A DNA stretch of 38,302 nt from contig NZ_AZDA01000017.1 of assembly GCF_001434575.1 (NCBI RefSeq), positions 1-38,302 of the forward strand, written 5' to 3'. The position numbers and the translations under genes are program-made. Shown here piece after piece: positions 30,503 to 38,302 of the stretch (positions within the stretch are counted from its first letter, which is position 1; every line of letters starts with the position of its first letter). The notes below the pieces were generated by a model. It worked only from the letters and a program-made list of their open reading frames with translations, was not told the DNA's origin and did no database searches. The DNA comes from Loigolactobacillus bifermentans DSM 20003. Lineage in GTDB: Bacteria > Bacillota > Bacilli > Lactobacillales > Lactobacillaceae.

Positions 30503-31536
30503 TCTGTTATCGCCTCTTCGATCTGGATTGGTTTAATGAAATGATAAAAATCTAAAAAGCATAGCTCTGCTTGTTCTGTATCCGGCCAGTCATATAAGTG
30601 ACATTGGCCCGTTTTAAAGTAACTAAAGGGCCGTTCACGCCATTTAAATCGTAGCAAAGCCTGATTTTGGTCAAATGGGATTTGTGCTTCAGTGAGTGCC
30701 GCAGCAACTTGGTCCAAGGTTGGCGCATTGTCCAATTCGACCTGATAGGTGTTGGTGCCACAAAGGCTACGCAACTGCATGGTTCTAGGTAACGGTAAAG
30801 CAGCTGGCAAATTCTCGCAAGTAGGGCAATGCCTATTTTTTTGAACTTTAAAGTGCTGCAGACTCAGTTGCCAATTGTCAAAAATCGCCATCATATCAGT
30901 GGCACAATCAGCAGGAGCAATCAAATATTTTAAAGCCAGTGAGATCTGTAAAGCGGAGACCAGTGGCACTAAGGCCGTATTGACGCCTAACGTATCACAA
31001 TCTCGCGCTTGTAACGCCTTTAACTGCGGGTAAGCACAGTTTAAACAAGGCCCATTTTTAGGATCAAAGAGCATGACGCTACCGGCTGTACCGGCACAGC
31101 TGGCCATAATAAATGCAAAACCTTGGTTACACGCTAAGCGGTTCAGCAAATCCCGAGTGGTGAAGTTATCGGTACAATCTAATACCAAATCAAAGGCGGG
31201 CACCTGGGCTAATAATTCAGGTGTAAAGCGCTTTGGAAATATATTTAAAGTAACGTTGTGGTTGATTTTACCAAGCTTTTCAGCGGCGGCCTCAACTTTA
31301 AAGGCTTCATGCGCGACATCAACTTCATCAAACAAGGTTTGTCGCTGTAAATTTGTTAAGCTAACCGTATCACTATCGATCAGCGTTAAAGCACCGATCC
31401 CAGCGCGTGTCAGCTGTTCGGCAGCGTAACTACCAGTGGCACCTAGCCCAATAATGACCACGTGACTCTGTTCAATGCGTTTTTGGCCAGATGGCCCAAT
31501 TTGATGCACACGAATTTGACGATCATAGCGCTCCAT
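30499..31536 (-). CDS. moeB: MoaD-activating adenylyltransferase (MoeB/ThiF family)
   Basis: Adenylates the C-terminal glycine of MoaD. The 345-residue protein has the E1-type nucleotide loop GLGATGSYAAE, DNLQRQ-like TNLQRQTLFDE, the VLDCTDNF motif and a zinc site from CLNC and CPTC. MoeB is about 250 residues; this protein carries an extra C-terminal region of about 90 residues that does not look like the rhodanese domain found in many long MoeB/MoeZ proteins. It leads the long - strand operon and is divergent to narG. Confidence 0.92.
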   Translation of the reverse strand: MERYDRQIRVHQIGPSGQKRIEQSHVVIIGLGATGSYAAEQLTRAGIGALTLIDSDTVSLTNLQRQTLFDEVDVAHEAFKVEAAAEKLGKINHNVTLNIFPKRFTPELLAQVPAFDLVLDCTDNFTTRDLLNRLACNQGFAFIMASCAGTAGSVMLFDPKNGPCLNCAYPQLKALQARDCDTLGVNTALVPLVSALQISLALKYLIAPADCATDMMAIFDNWQLSLQHFKVQKNRHCPTCENLPAALPLPRTMQLRSLCGTNTYQVELDNAPTLDQVAAALTEAQIPFDQNQALLRFKWRERPFSYFKTGQCHLYDWPDTEQAELCFLDFYHFIKPIQIEEAITE

Positions 31537-31589
31537 AATCCATTTCCTTCCTATGCTGAAAAAGCTTTCAATCCTGTGAAATTGGGGTG

Positions 31590-31641
31590 TTTCCCTAATC
31601 GCAGTATAGCATCTTGGCTGATATGATGAGTATTAGGGAAA
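31590..31641. promoter_or_regulatory. Symmetric divergent promoter region of moeB and narG
   Basis: TTTCCCTAAT (31590-31599) and its exact inverse ATTAGGGAAA (31632-31641) flank two -10 boxes: TATACT on the - strand (31603-31608, for moeB) and TATGAT on the + strand (31622-31627, for narG). Each element is centred about 40 bp upstream of the predicted start of the promoter reading away from it, the position of an activator replacing a -35 box, and neither promoter has a recognisable -35. CCCTA/TAGGG resembles the half-site reported for staphylococcal NreC, and nreABC is in the window. Confidence 0.65.
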
Positions 31642-31675
31642 AGTCTTACTTTTAGGTGTTTGATAAGGCTTGACG

Positions 31676-31715
31676 TGACTCATTCCCTGGTTATTCGTTA
31701 TTTTTGGGTGAGTCA
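31676..31715 (+). promoter_or_regulatory. Hairpin in the narG leader
   Basis: TGACTCA-TT-CCC (31676-31687) pairs with GGGTGAGTCA (31706-31715), ten base pairs with a two-base bulge and an 18-nt loop. It ends 10 nt before the narG ribosome binding site and has no T-run, so it is not a terminator; it may influence translation or mRNA stability. Confidence 0.45.
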
Positions 31716-31740
31716 TAAAATGTTGAAAGGATGTGCAATC

Positions 31741-34700
31741 GTGAAGTCACGCTTTTTCGAAAAAGTTGAAAAATTCAACGGTAGCTTCACCCAACTGGAA
31801 GATAATAGTCGCCGTTGGGAAAAGCTTTATAAGCAGCGTTGGGCACATGATAAAGTAATCCGCACCACACACGGTGTGAACTGCACAGGCTCTTGTAGTT
31901 GGAACGTTTATGTGAAACAGGGAATCATTACTTGGGAACACCAAGCCACTGATTACCCTTCTTGTGGTCCTAATATGCCAGAATATGAACCACGTGGTTG
32001 TCCTCGCGGGGCCAGCTTCTCGTGGTATGAATATAGTCCCGTTCGTATTAAGTACCCTTATATTCGAGGGCGTTTGTGGCAATTGTGGCAAACGGCTAAA
32101 AAGGAACAAACTGATCCAATTGCAGCTTGGGCCAGTATTGTTGAAGACCCGGCCAAAACCCATGCGTATAAAAGTGTGCGGGGGCATGGTGGTTTAGTAC
32201 GGGTGCATTGGGATGAAGCACTGGAATTGATCTCAGCAATGTTGATTTATACCATTAAAAAGTACGGCCCTGATCGTTTGGCCGGCTTTACCCCGATTCC
32301 AGCCATGTCCATGATCAGCTATGCTTCTGGAGCGCGTTTTATGTCCTTACTTGGTGGGGAAATGCTCAGTTTCTACGACTGGTATGCAGATCTGCCGCCA
32401 GCATCACCACAAGTTTGGGGCGAGCAAACCGACGTGCCAGAGTCAGGTGATTGGTATAACAGCCAGTATATTATTACTTGGGGTTCTAATGTGCCGTTAA
32501 CGCGGACACCAGACGCCCATTTCATGACGGAAGCACGCTATCATGGCACTAAAATCGTAGCGGTCAGCCCAGATTACGCGGAAAGTGTTAAATTCGCTGA
32601 TAATTGGTTAGCGCCACACCCAGGAACGGATGCTGCGTTAGCCCAAGGGATGACCCATGTTATTTTAAATGAATACTACCAAAAGCAGTCTGTGCCACAG
32701 TTCCAGCAGTATGCCAAGCAATTCACAGACCTGCCATTCTTGGTTTACCTTGACCCAAGTGATGTCCAATCAGGAGATTATGTTTCAGGTCGTTTTGTGC
32801 GAATCAGTGATTTATCAGATGCTGACGTGGTGAACGGGGACTGGAAGACAGTTGTTTGGGATGAAAACACCCAAACGATTAAGGTCCCTAACGGTACCAT
32901 TGGTCAGCGTTGGGAAGATAATCGGCAATGGAACTTGACCTTGAAAGATAGTCAAGGGAATGCCATTGATCCAGCTTTAACGGTTGGGTTGGAACAGCCT
33001 AGCGTTACGGTTGATTTTCCGATTTTTAATGAACAAGGCAACGCCGTGTTGCAACGTCATATTCCAGTTCGGACGATCCAATTAAAAGACGGGCAACAAC
33101 GGTTGGTGACCACTGTATATGACTTAATGATGAGTCAATATGGGATTCAGCGGACAGCTGACGATGATTTGGCTGCGCAAGACTATACTGATGCCAACAG
33201 CCCATACACCCCAGCTTGGCAAGAGCAAGTCACAGGTGTTAAGGCAAGTCTAGTAGTTCAAATTGCCAAAGAATTTGCCCAAAATGCCATTGATACTGGC
33301 GGGAAATCCATGGTGATCATGGGTGCTGGGATCAACCACTGGTTTAACAGCGATATGAACTACCGGACCATCATTAACATGCTCATGCTCTGTGGGTGTG
33401 AAGGGGTATCTGGTGGTGGCTGGGCCCATTATGTCGGCCAAGAAAAATTACGGCCACAGGAAGGTTGGGCCACGATTGCCTTTGCCAATGATTGGCAAAA
33501 AGGCGGTGCGCGTCAACAAAATGGGACCTCCTTCTTCTACTTTGCCAGTGATCAGTGGAAGTATGATGAATTAGATAATAAAGCGTTAAAATCACCTGTG
33601 AAACAGATTGCGCATAGTTACGATCATCCAGCAGATTATAACCAAATGGCGATTCGGTTAGGTTGGTTACCATCTTATCCACAGTTTAACCGGAACTCAT
33701 TGGATTTCGTTAAAGATTATGGCACCAATGATTTAGCAGCAGTCAGCAAGAAAGTCGTAGACGAGCTGAAACAAGGCAGCCTTGAATTTGCGGCAGAAGA
33801 TCCGGATGCCAATGAAAATCAGCCGAAAGGGTTGTTTGTTTGGCGGTCAAACTTACTTGCTTCTTCTGGTAAAGGTCAAGAATACTTTATGAAGCATTTA
33901 TTAGGTGCTGAAAATGGTTTGCTGGCAAAAACCAATGACAAGTTTAAGCCAACAGAAATGCAATGGCATGATGAAAGTGTGGAAGGTAAATTAGATCTGG
34001 TGATCTCAATGGACTTCCGCATGGTCACCACACCGTTGTATGCCGACGTGGTGTTACCAGCAGCAACTTGGTATGAAAAAGAAGACTTGTCTTCAACGGA
34101 TATGCATCCCTTTATTCATCTATTTAATGCTGCCACAAGTCCACTTTGGGAATCAAAGAGTGATTGGCAGACCTTTGCGGCTTTGGCCAAACGCTTTACA
34201 GAAATGGCACAGACTCACTTGTCAGAAGTGCAGTATGATTTGAAGACCCAACCATTAGGCCATGATTCCAAAGCTGAAATTTCCCAGCCATTTGGGGTGA
34301 TCAAGGATTGGAAGAAAGGTGAAATTGAGCCAATTCCAGGTCAAACCATGCCAAGTTTGGCGTTGATCCCACGGGATTACACCAAGGTTTATCAGAAGTA
34401 TGTGGCTTTAGGTCCAAATGCGGCTGGTAAAGTTGGCGGTATGGGTTATAGCTATAGTGTGAAAGACCAATATGAAGAATTGCGTGATCGGAATGGTGTT
34501 TGGGAAAATGAAGATCAGATCAATGTGGATTGTCCACGTTTAGATCAAGATAAGAAAGTTGCCGAAGCTGTTTTGATCTTATCCAGTACGTCAAATGGTC
34601 AAGTGGCACAAAAGGCTTGGGCCAGTGCTGAAAAAGTAACCGGCCGTCATTTAGTGGACATTGCAGCTGGGCGAGCGGAAGAAAAGCTGGACTTTAAGGC

Positions 34701-35415
34701 GATTACCACGCAACCACGAGAGGCCATTCCAACACCAATTTTCACCAGTTCGAAGCATAATGGCGAACGGTATTCACCATTTACGGTGAATATTGAACGT
34801 TTGGTGCCATTCCGAACGTTAACCGGGCGGCAGCAGTTCTACTTGGATCATGAAATTTTCCAAGAGTATGGTGAAGAATTAGCAACTTATAAACCAACGT
34901 TGCCACCAAATGTCATGGGACCAAAAGATACAAAAATTGAACCAACTGATCAAGAAGTCACATTGCGCTATATGACACCACATGGTAAGTGGAACATTCA
35001 TACCATGTATTACGATAATTTAGAAATGCTGACCTTGTTCCGTGGCGGACCAAACGTTTGGATGAGTCCAATTGATGCGGATAAGATCGGGATCAAGGAT
35101 AATGATTGGCTAGAATTATACAACCGAAATGGGGTTGTCACAGCCCGGGCCGTTGTATCCCACCGGATGCCAGCCGGAACGATGTACATGTATCATGCGC
35201 AAGATATGGAAATTCAAGAACCGTTGTCAACCATTACCGGTAATCGTGGTGGGAGTCATAATGCACCGACTCAGATCCACATTAAACCAACGCAAATGGT
35301 AGGGGGCTACGCCCAACTCAGTTATGGCTTTAACTACTATGGCCCAATTGGGAATCAGCGGGACCTTTATGTTAAGGTTCGGAAATTAAAGAAGGTGAAC
35401 TGGAATGAGGATTAA
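31741..35415 (+). CDS. narG: Respiratory nitrate reductase alpha subunit
   Basis: Catalytic bis-MGD subunit reducing nitrate to nitrite on the cytosolic side of the membrane. The 1224-residue protein has the FS0 4Fe-4S ligands His44, Cys48, Cys52 and Cys87 (HGVNCTGSCSW and PRGCPRGAS) and the molybdenum ligand Asp213 in FYDWYADLPP. GTG 31741 is chosen because GAAAGGATG lies about 8-10 nt upstream and the N-terminus (MKSRFFEKVEKF) then aligns with other NarG proteins; the longer frame runs through the promoter and leader. narH overlaps its 3' end by 11 nt. Confidence 0.97.
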   Translation: MKSRFFEKVEKFNGSFTQLEDNSRRWEKLYKQRWAHDKVIRTTHGVNCTGSCSWNVYVKQGIITWEHQATDYPSCGPNMPEYEPRGCPRGASFSWYEYSPVRIKYPYIRGRLWQLWQTAKKEQTDPIAAWASIVEDPAKTHAYKSVRGHGGLVRVHWDEALELISAMLIYTIKKYGPDRLAGFTPIPAMSMISYASGARFMSLLGGEMLSFYDWYADLPPASPQVWGEQTDVPESGDWYNSQYIITWGSNVPLTRTPDAHFMTEARYHGTKIVAVSPDYAESVKFADNWLAPHPGTDAALAQGMTHVILNEYYQKQSVPQFQQYAKQFTDLPFLVYLDPSDVQSGDYVSGRFVRISDLSDADVVNGDWKTVVWDENTQTIKVPNGTIGQRWEDNRQWNLTLKDSQGNAIDPALTVGLEQPSVTVDFPIFNEQGNAVLQRHIPVRTIQLKDGQQRLVTTVYDLMMSQYGIQRTADDDLAAQDYTDANSPYTPAWQEQVTGVKASLVVQIAKEFAQNAIDTGGKSMVIMGAGINHWFNSDMNYRTIINMLMLCGCEGVSGGGWAHYVGQEKLRPQEGWATIAFANDWQKGGARQQNGTSFFYFASDQWKYDELDNKALKSPVKQIAHSYDHPADYNQMAIRLGWLPSYPQFNRNSLDFVKDYGTNDLAAVSKKVVDELKQGSLEFAAEDPDANENQPKGLFVWRSNLLASSGKGQEYFMKHLLGAENGLLAKTNDKFKPTEMQWHDESVEGKLDLVISMDFRMVTTPLYADVVLPAATWYEKEDLSSTDMHPFIHLFNAATSPLWESKSDWQTFAALAKRFTEMAQTHLSEVQYDLKTQPLGHDSKAEISQPFGVIKDWKKGEIEPIPGQTMPSLALIPRDYTKVYQKYVALGPNAAGKVGGMGYSYSVKDQYEELRDRNGVWENEDQINVDCPRLDQDKKVAEAVLILSSTSNGQVAQKAWASAEKVTGRHLVDIAAGRAEEKLDFKAITTQPREAIPTPIFTSSKHNGERYSPFTVNIERLVPFRTLTGRQQFYLDHEIFQEYGEELATYKPTLPPNVMGPKDTKIEPTDQEVTLRYMTPHGKWNIHTMYYDNLEMLTLFRGGPNVWMSPIDADKIGIKDNDWLELYNRNGVVTARAVVSHRMPAGTMYMYHAQDMEIQEPLSTITGNRGGSHNAPTQIHIKPTQMVGGYAQLSYGFNYYGPIGNQRDLYVKVRKLKKVNWNED

Positions 35416-36964
35416 AGCACAGATTGGCATGGTGTTAAACCTGGATAAATGTATCGGGTGTCACACTTGCTCCGTGACTTGTAAAAATACTTGGACCAAC
35501 CGACCGGGTGCCGAATATATGTGGTTTAATAACGTTGAAACCAAACCAGGAATCGGTTATCCCAAACGTTGGGAAGATGAAGAACATTATCATGGTGGTT
35601 GGACGTTAAATGCCAAAGGTAAATTACAATTAAAAGCCGGTGACAAACTCAATAAAGTCGCTTTAGGGAAGATCTTCTATAACCCAGATATGCCGGAATT
35701 AGATGATTATTATGAACCTTGGACTTACGACTACGATACGTTATTTGGGCCAGAAAAAAAGCATCAGCCAGTGGCACGGGCCAAATCTCAAATTACGGGA
35801 GACCGGATGGATTTGACAGGGGGCCCAAACTGGGATGATGATTTAGCAGGCTCACCAGAATATTTCCATCAAGATCCAAATATGGCTAAAATTGAAACGG
35901 ATATTAAGGCAAACTTTGAACAAGCCTTTATGATGTATTTACCGCGCTTGTGTGAACACTGTTTAAACGCCGCTTGTGTGGCGTCGTGTCCGAGTGGTGC
36001 CATGTATAAACGTGATGAAGATGGCATCGTATTAGTCGATCAAGAACGTTGTCGTGGCTGGCGTTTCTGTATGTCAGGCTGTCCTTATAAGAAGGTCTAC
36101 TTTAACTGGCGGACGAACAAGGCCGAAAAATGTACGTTCTGTTACCCACGGGTTGAAGAAGGGATGCCGACTGTTTGTGCAGAAACTTGTGTCGGTCGGA
36201 TTCGTTACATTGGCGCCATGTTATACGACGCTGATCGTGTTGCAGAAGCGGCGTCAGAACCTGATGATACCAAGTTGTATCAGGCACAATTAGATTTATT
36301 CTTGGACCCTAACGATCCTGAAGTGATTGCACAAGCACGTGAAGATGGCATTAGTGAAGAAATGCTGACAGCAGCACAAAATTCACCAATTTATCGGATG
36401 GCTGTTAAGGAGCACATTGCCTTTCCGTTACATCCAGAATATCGGACCATGCCAATGGTTTGGTACGTGCCACCTTTGTCACCGATCATGAGCTACTTTG
36501 AAGGCCGTGATTCCATCAAAGATCCTGATATGATTTTCCCAGGAATCGATGAAATGCGGATTCCAGTGGACTATTTAGCCAGTCTGTTAACAGGTGGCAA
36601 CAAAGAAGTCATTAAGGAAGCTTTATACAAACTTGCAATGATGCGGATCTATATGCGGGCCCAAACCAGTGGCAAAGCCTTTGATGACAGTAAGCTCACC
36701 AAGGTTGGCTTAACACCACGGCGGGCAACCTCACTGTATTGCTTACTGGCCATTGCCAAGTATGAAGATCGGTTTGTTATTCCTAAGAACCATAAAGAAC
36801 AGGTTGAAAATGGTTATGCTGAACAAGGTACCTTAGGTTATGATGAATGTCGCGGTTGTAGTTTAGCACCACAGCACAGCAGCATGTTCCGTAAGGCAGA
36901 TCAAGGGAAGACAACGGCAGAAATCTATTCTGAAACCTTCTACGGGGGGATTTGGCGTGATTGA
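35405..36964 (+). CDS. narH: Respiratory nitrate reductase beta subunit
   Basis: Iron-sulfur electron-transfer subunit between NarI and NarG. The 519-residue protein has four cysteine groups: Cys16/19/22/26; Cys183/186/191/195; Cys216/222/226 with Trp219 in place of the fourth cysteine, the mark of the 3Fe-4S cluster; and Cys243/246/258/262. All expected ligands are present. The start is inside narG and has GAAGGTGA upstream, so the two are translationally coupled. Confidence 0.97.
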   Translation: MRIKAQIGMVLNLDKCIGCHTCSVTCKNTWTNRPGAEYMWFNNVETKPGIGYPKRWEDEEHYHGGWTLNAKGKLQLKAGDKLNKVALGKIFYNPDMPELDDYYEPWTYDYDTLFGPEKKHQPVARAKSQITGDRMDLTGGPNWDDDLAGSPEYFHQDPNMAKIETDIKANFEQAFMMYLPRLCEHCLNAACVASCPSGAMYKRDEDGIVLVDQERCRGWRFCMSGCPYKKVYFNWRTNKAEKCTFCYPRVEEGMPTVCAETCVGRIRYIGAMLYDADRVAEAASEPDDTKLYQAQLDLFLDPNDPEVIAQAREDGISEEMLTAAQNSPIYRMAVKEHIAFPLHPEYRTMPMVWYVPPLSPIMSYFEGRDSIKDPDMIFPGIDEMRIPVDYLASLLTGGNKEVIKEALYKLAMMRIYMRAQTSGKAFDDSKLTKVGLTPRRATSLYCLLAIAKYEDRFVIPKNHKEQVENGYAEQGTLGYDECRGCSLAPQHSSMFRKADQGKTTAEIYSETFYGGIWRD

Positions 36965-37526
36965 TTTTGAACAATTAGCACGGCAAAAAGTGGGCTTTGT
37001 TTATTTGGCCCGACTGATCGATTATCCAGATGAGGCGTTGCAAAGTGCTGACTTTTTAGCTGAGTTTGAAGCAAAGTATCCTGATACGCCTCAAAAACCT
37101 GATTTGTTAGCTTTTTTGAAACAGCAACGGGTTAAACCTTTAACGGCGCTGCAACAAGAATATGCCAGCCTGTTTGATTTAAACAAACGTTTCACGCTTT
37201 ATTTAAGTTATTATCGCTATGAAGATTCCCGTGAACGTGGCAGCTTGTTAGCCAAACTAAAAATGTTGTTTGAAATGTTTGGGGTATCATTGGCGAGCAA
37301 TGAATTAAGTGATTACTTACCCTTGTTATTGGAATTTTTGGCGTTTAGTGAGTGGGAAAATGATGACCGGCGGCAAGACTTAGAACTGGTTTTTCAGGTG
37401 ATTGAAGATGGCACGTATCACATTCTGCAAAATATTCGAGAATATGAAAACGAACCTTATCTCAATTTGATTCGCTTAATTCGAAATGAAGTTCAAAATT
37501 GTCTTGTAAAAAAGGAGGAGATCTAA
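36957..37526 (+). CDS. narJ: Nitrate reductase assembly chaperone
   Basis: A 189-residue helical TorD/NarJ-type chaperone that holds apo-NarGH until cofactor insertion and membrane docking; not part of the final enzyme. The acidic helical body with LQQEYASLFDLNKRFTLYLSYYRYED is typical. The start is GTG with GGGGGGA upstream, overlapping narH by 8 nt. Confidence 0.94.
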   Translation: MIDFEQLARQKVGFVYLARLIDYPDEALQSADFLAEFEAKYPDTPQKPDLLAFLKQQRVKPLTALQQEYASLFDLNKRFTLYLSYYRYEDSRERGSLLAKLKMLFEMFGVSLASNELSDYLPLLLEFLAFSEWENDDRRQDLELVFQVIEDGTYHILQNIREYENEPYLNLIRLIRNEVQNCLVKKEEI

Positions 37527-37528
37527 GC

Positions 37529-38218
37529 ATGAGCCATCCATTTCAGGCCTTTTTGTGGGTCGTTTACCCTTACTTCATGCTAGGGTCATTCATTTTTGGT
37601 ACGATTATCCGCTTTGCCTTTTTTCACCCGTCCATTACGGCAAAGTCCAGTGAATTTTTAGAAAAGAAACATTTGATTATTGGTAGTATCTTATTCCACG
37701 TTGGGATTATCGGGGTCTTCTTTGGTCATATTGCCGGGATCTTCATTCCCAAAGCATGGACAGATGCGTTAGGGATCACAAATGAAATGTATCACATTTT
37801 TGCCTTGTCAGCTGGTGGTGTCTTTGGTTTAATGGCCACCGTTGGGGTTTACATGTTATGTATTCGCCGGTTCCATGACCATCGGGTTTTTCATGCCAGT
37901 TCAACCGGAGATTTATTGGTTATTTTAGGGTTGACGGCTGAAATTACGCTGGGAATGTTGTCATCATTCCTGATCAGTCCACAAGTTCCTGATTTTAATT
38001 ATCGGACGACCATTGCGCCTTGGGCCCGGGGATTATTTATGTTCCATCCGGATTACCATCTTATGATGGGCATTCCATTCCTGTACAAGTGCCACGTCTT
38101 CTTTGGCCTATTAATTTTTGGGGCCTTTCCATATACACGTTTGGTACATGCTATGACAGTCCCATTGCATTATATTAAACGGCGGTTTATTGTTTATCGT
38201 CGGCGTCCAAATCTTTAG
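37529..38218 (+). CDS. narI: Respiratory nitrate reductase gamma subunit, cytochrome b
   Basis: Membrane anchor and quinol oxidase subunit with two b haems. The 229-residue protein has five membrane helices and histidines His57, His67, His189 and His207, matching the four haem ligands of the family. ATG 37529 follows AAAGGAGGAGAT. Because lactobacilli rarely make haem, this subunit implies haem uptake from outside; menaquinol would come from the menA/menB/menE set. Confidence 0.96.
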   Translation: MSHPFQAFLWVVYPYFMLGSFIFGTIIRFAFFHPSITAKSSEFLEKKHLIIGSILFHVGIIGVFFGHIAGIFIPKAWTDALGITNEMYHIFALSAGGVFGLMATVGVYMLCIRRFHDHRVFHASSTGDLLVILGLTAEITLGMLSSFLISPQVPDFNYRTTIAPWARGLFMFHPDYHLMMGIPFLYKCHVFFGLLIFGAFPYTRLVHAMTVPLHYIKRRFIVYRRRPNL

Positions 38219-38254
38219 GCAACACAAAAAAGTGCCACATCGGAGCAATGAAGT

Positions 38255-38302
38255 GCCCTACAATTGTTAGACAAGAAGTCTAATGATTGTGGGGCTTTTC
38301 TT
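38255..38302 (+). terminator. Terminator of narGHJI
   Basis: GCCCTACAATTGTTAGAC pairs with GTCTAATGATTGTGGGGC (18 bp with wobble pairs) around a 5-nt loop, followed by TTTTCTT up to the window edge. Confidence 0.85.

Noticed and set aside
31660-31740. Upstream extension of narG by 27 codons
   Set aside because: It would include the leader hairpin and the ribosome binding site of the GTG start at 31741, and NarG homologues start at the equivalent of that GTG.
1-38302. CRISPR arrays, insertion sequences, prophage genes, tRNA or rRNA genes
   Set aside because: I saw no spacer-repeat array, transposase, integrase or recognisable tRNA/rRNA sequence; the only clear direct repeat is the pair of RNA-like elements at 14270-14436.

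Overview
The window comes from a low-to-mid-GC Gram-positive bacterium, most likely a member of the Lactobacillaceae. Evidence is the strong AGGAGG-type ribosome binding sites, the many bidirectional intrinsic terminators, the hprK-lgt-gpsA-trxB-pgm block typical of lactobacilli, and a nitrate-respiration cluster arranged like that of Lactiplantibacillus plantarum. The species cannot be fixed from the sequence alone.

Bases 1-9300 are housekeeping, all on the + strand: the tail of an unidentified gene, a three-gene cell-envelope-stress-like set (a DUF4097/LiaX-YvlB-like protein, a small membrane protein and a YvlD-like holin-family membrane protein), then hprK, lgt, gpsA, a TPR protein, trxB, pgm (behind a long, apparently structured leader) and an unannotated 52-codon AbrB-like gene. 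Bases 9340-11520 (- strand) hold two unrecognised proteins and a flavodoxin-fold oxidoreductase with two C-terminal membrane helices. Bases 11520-12122 are gene-poor.

From about 12.1 kb to the end almost everything serves anaerobic nitrate respiration. The - strand carries menA and a BtuCDF/FecBCD-like ABC transporter. The + strand carries moaE-moaD-moaA-narK. The - strand from 31.5 down to 19.8 kb carries moeB-moaB-moeA-mobB-moaC-mobA, a small unknown gene, the oxygen/nitrate sensing system nreA-nreB-nreC, two unknown genes, a polyprenyl diphosphate synthase, menB and menE, with a menI-like thioesterase embedded on the opposite strand. The + strand ends with narG-narH-narJ-narI. Together these give a nitrate-reductase complex, its molybdenum cofactor, its nitrate transporter, the late menaquinone pathway and the regulatory system. 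Haem synthesis and the early menaquinone genes (menF, menD, menH, menC) are not in the window.

The most notable non-coding signals are: (1) two 69-nt near-identical elements upstream of the ABC transporter binding-protein gene, with a third segment able to pair with either copy and the gene's ribosome binding site inside the proximal copy, a candidate tandem molybdenum-cofactor- or metal-sensing RNA; (2) a symmetric divergent promoter region between moeB and narG, where each -10 box has a TTTCCCTAAT element about 40 bp upstream of its predicted start, a good candidate for NreC control; (3) a complete promoter-hairpin-terminator unit downstream of narK that looks like a small RNA gene; (4) the long pgm leader with three hairpins and a possible 17-codon upstream ORF.
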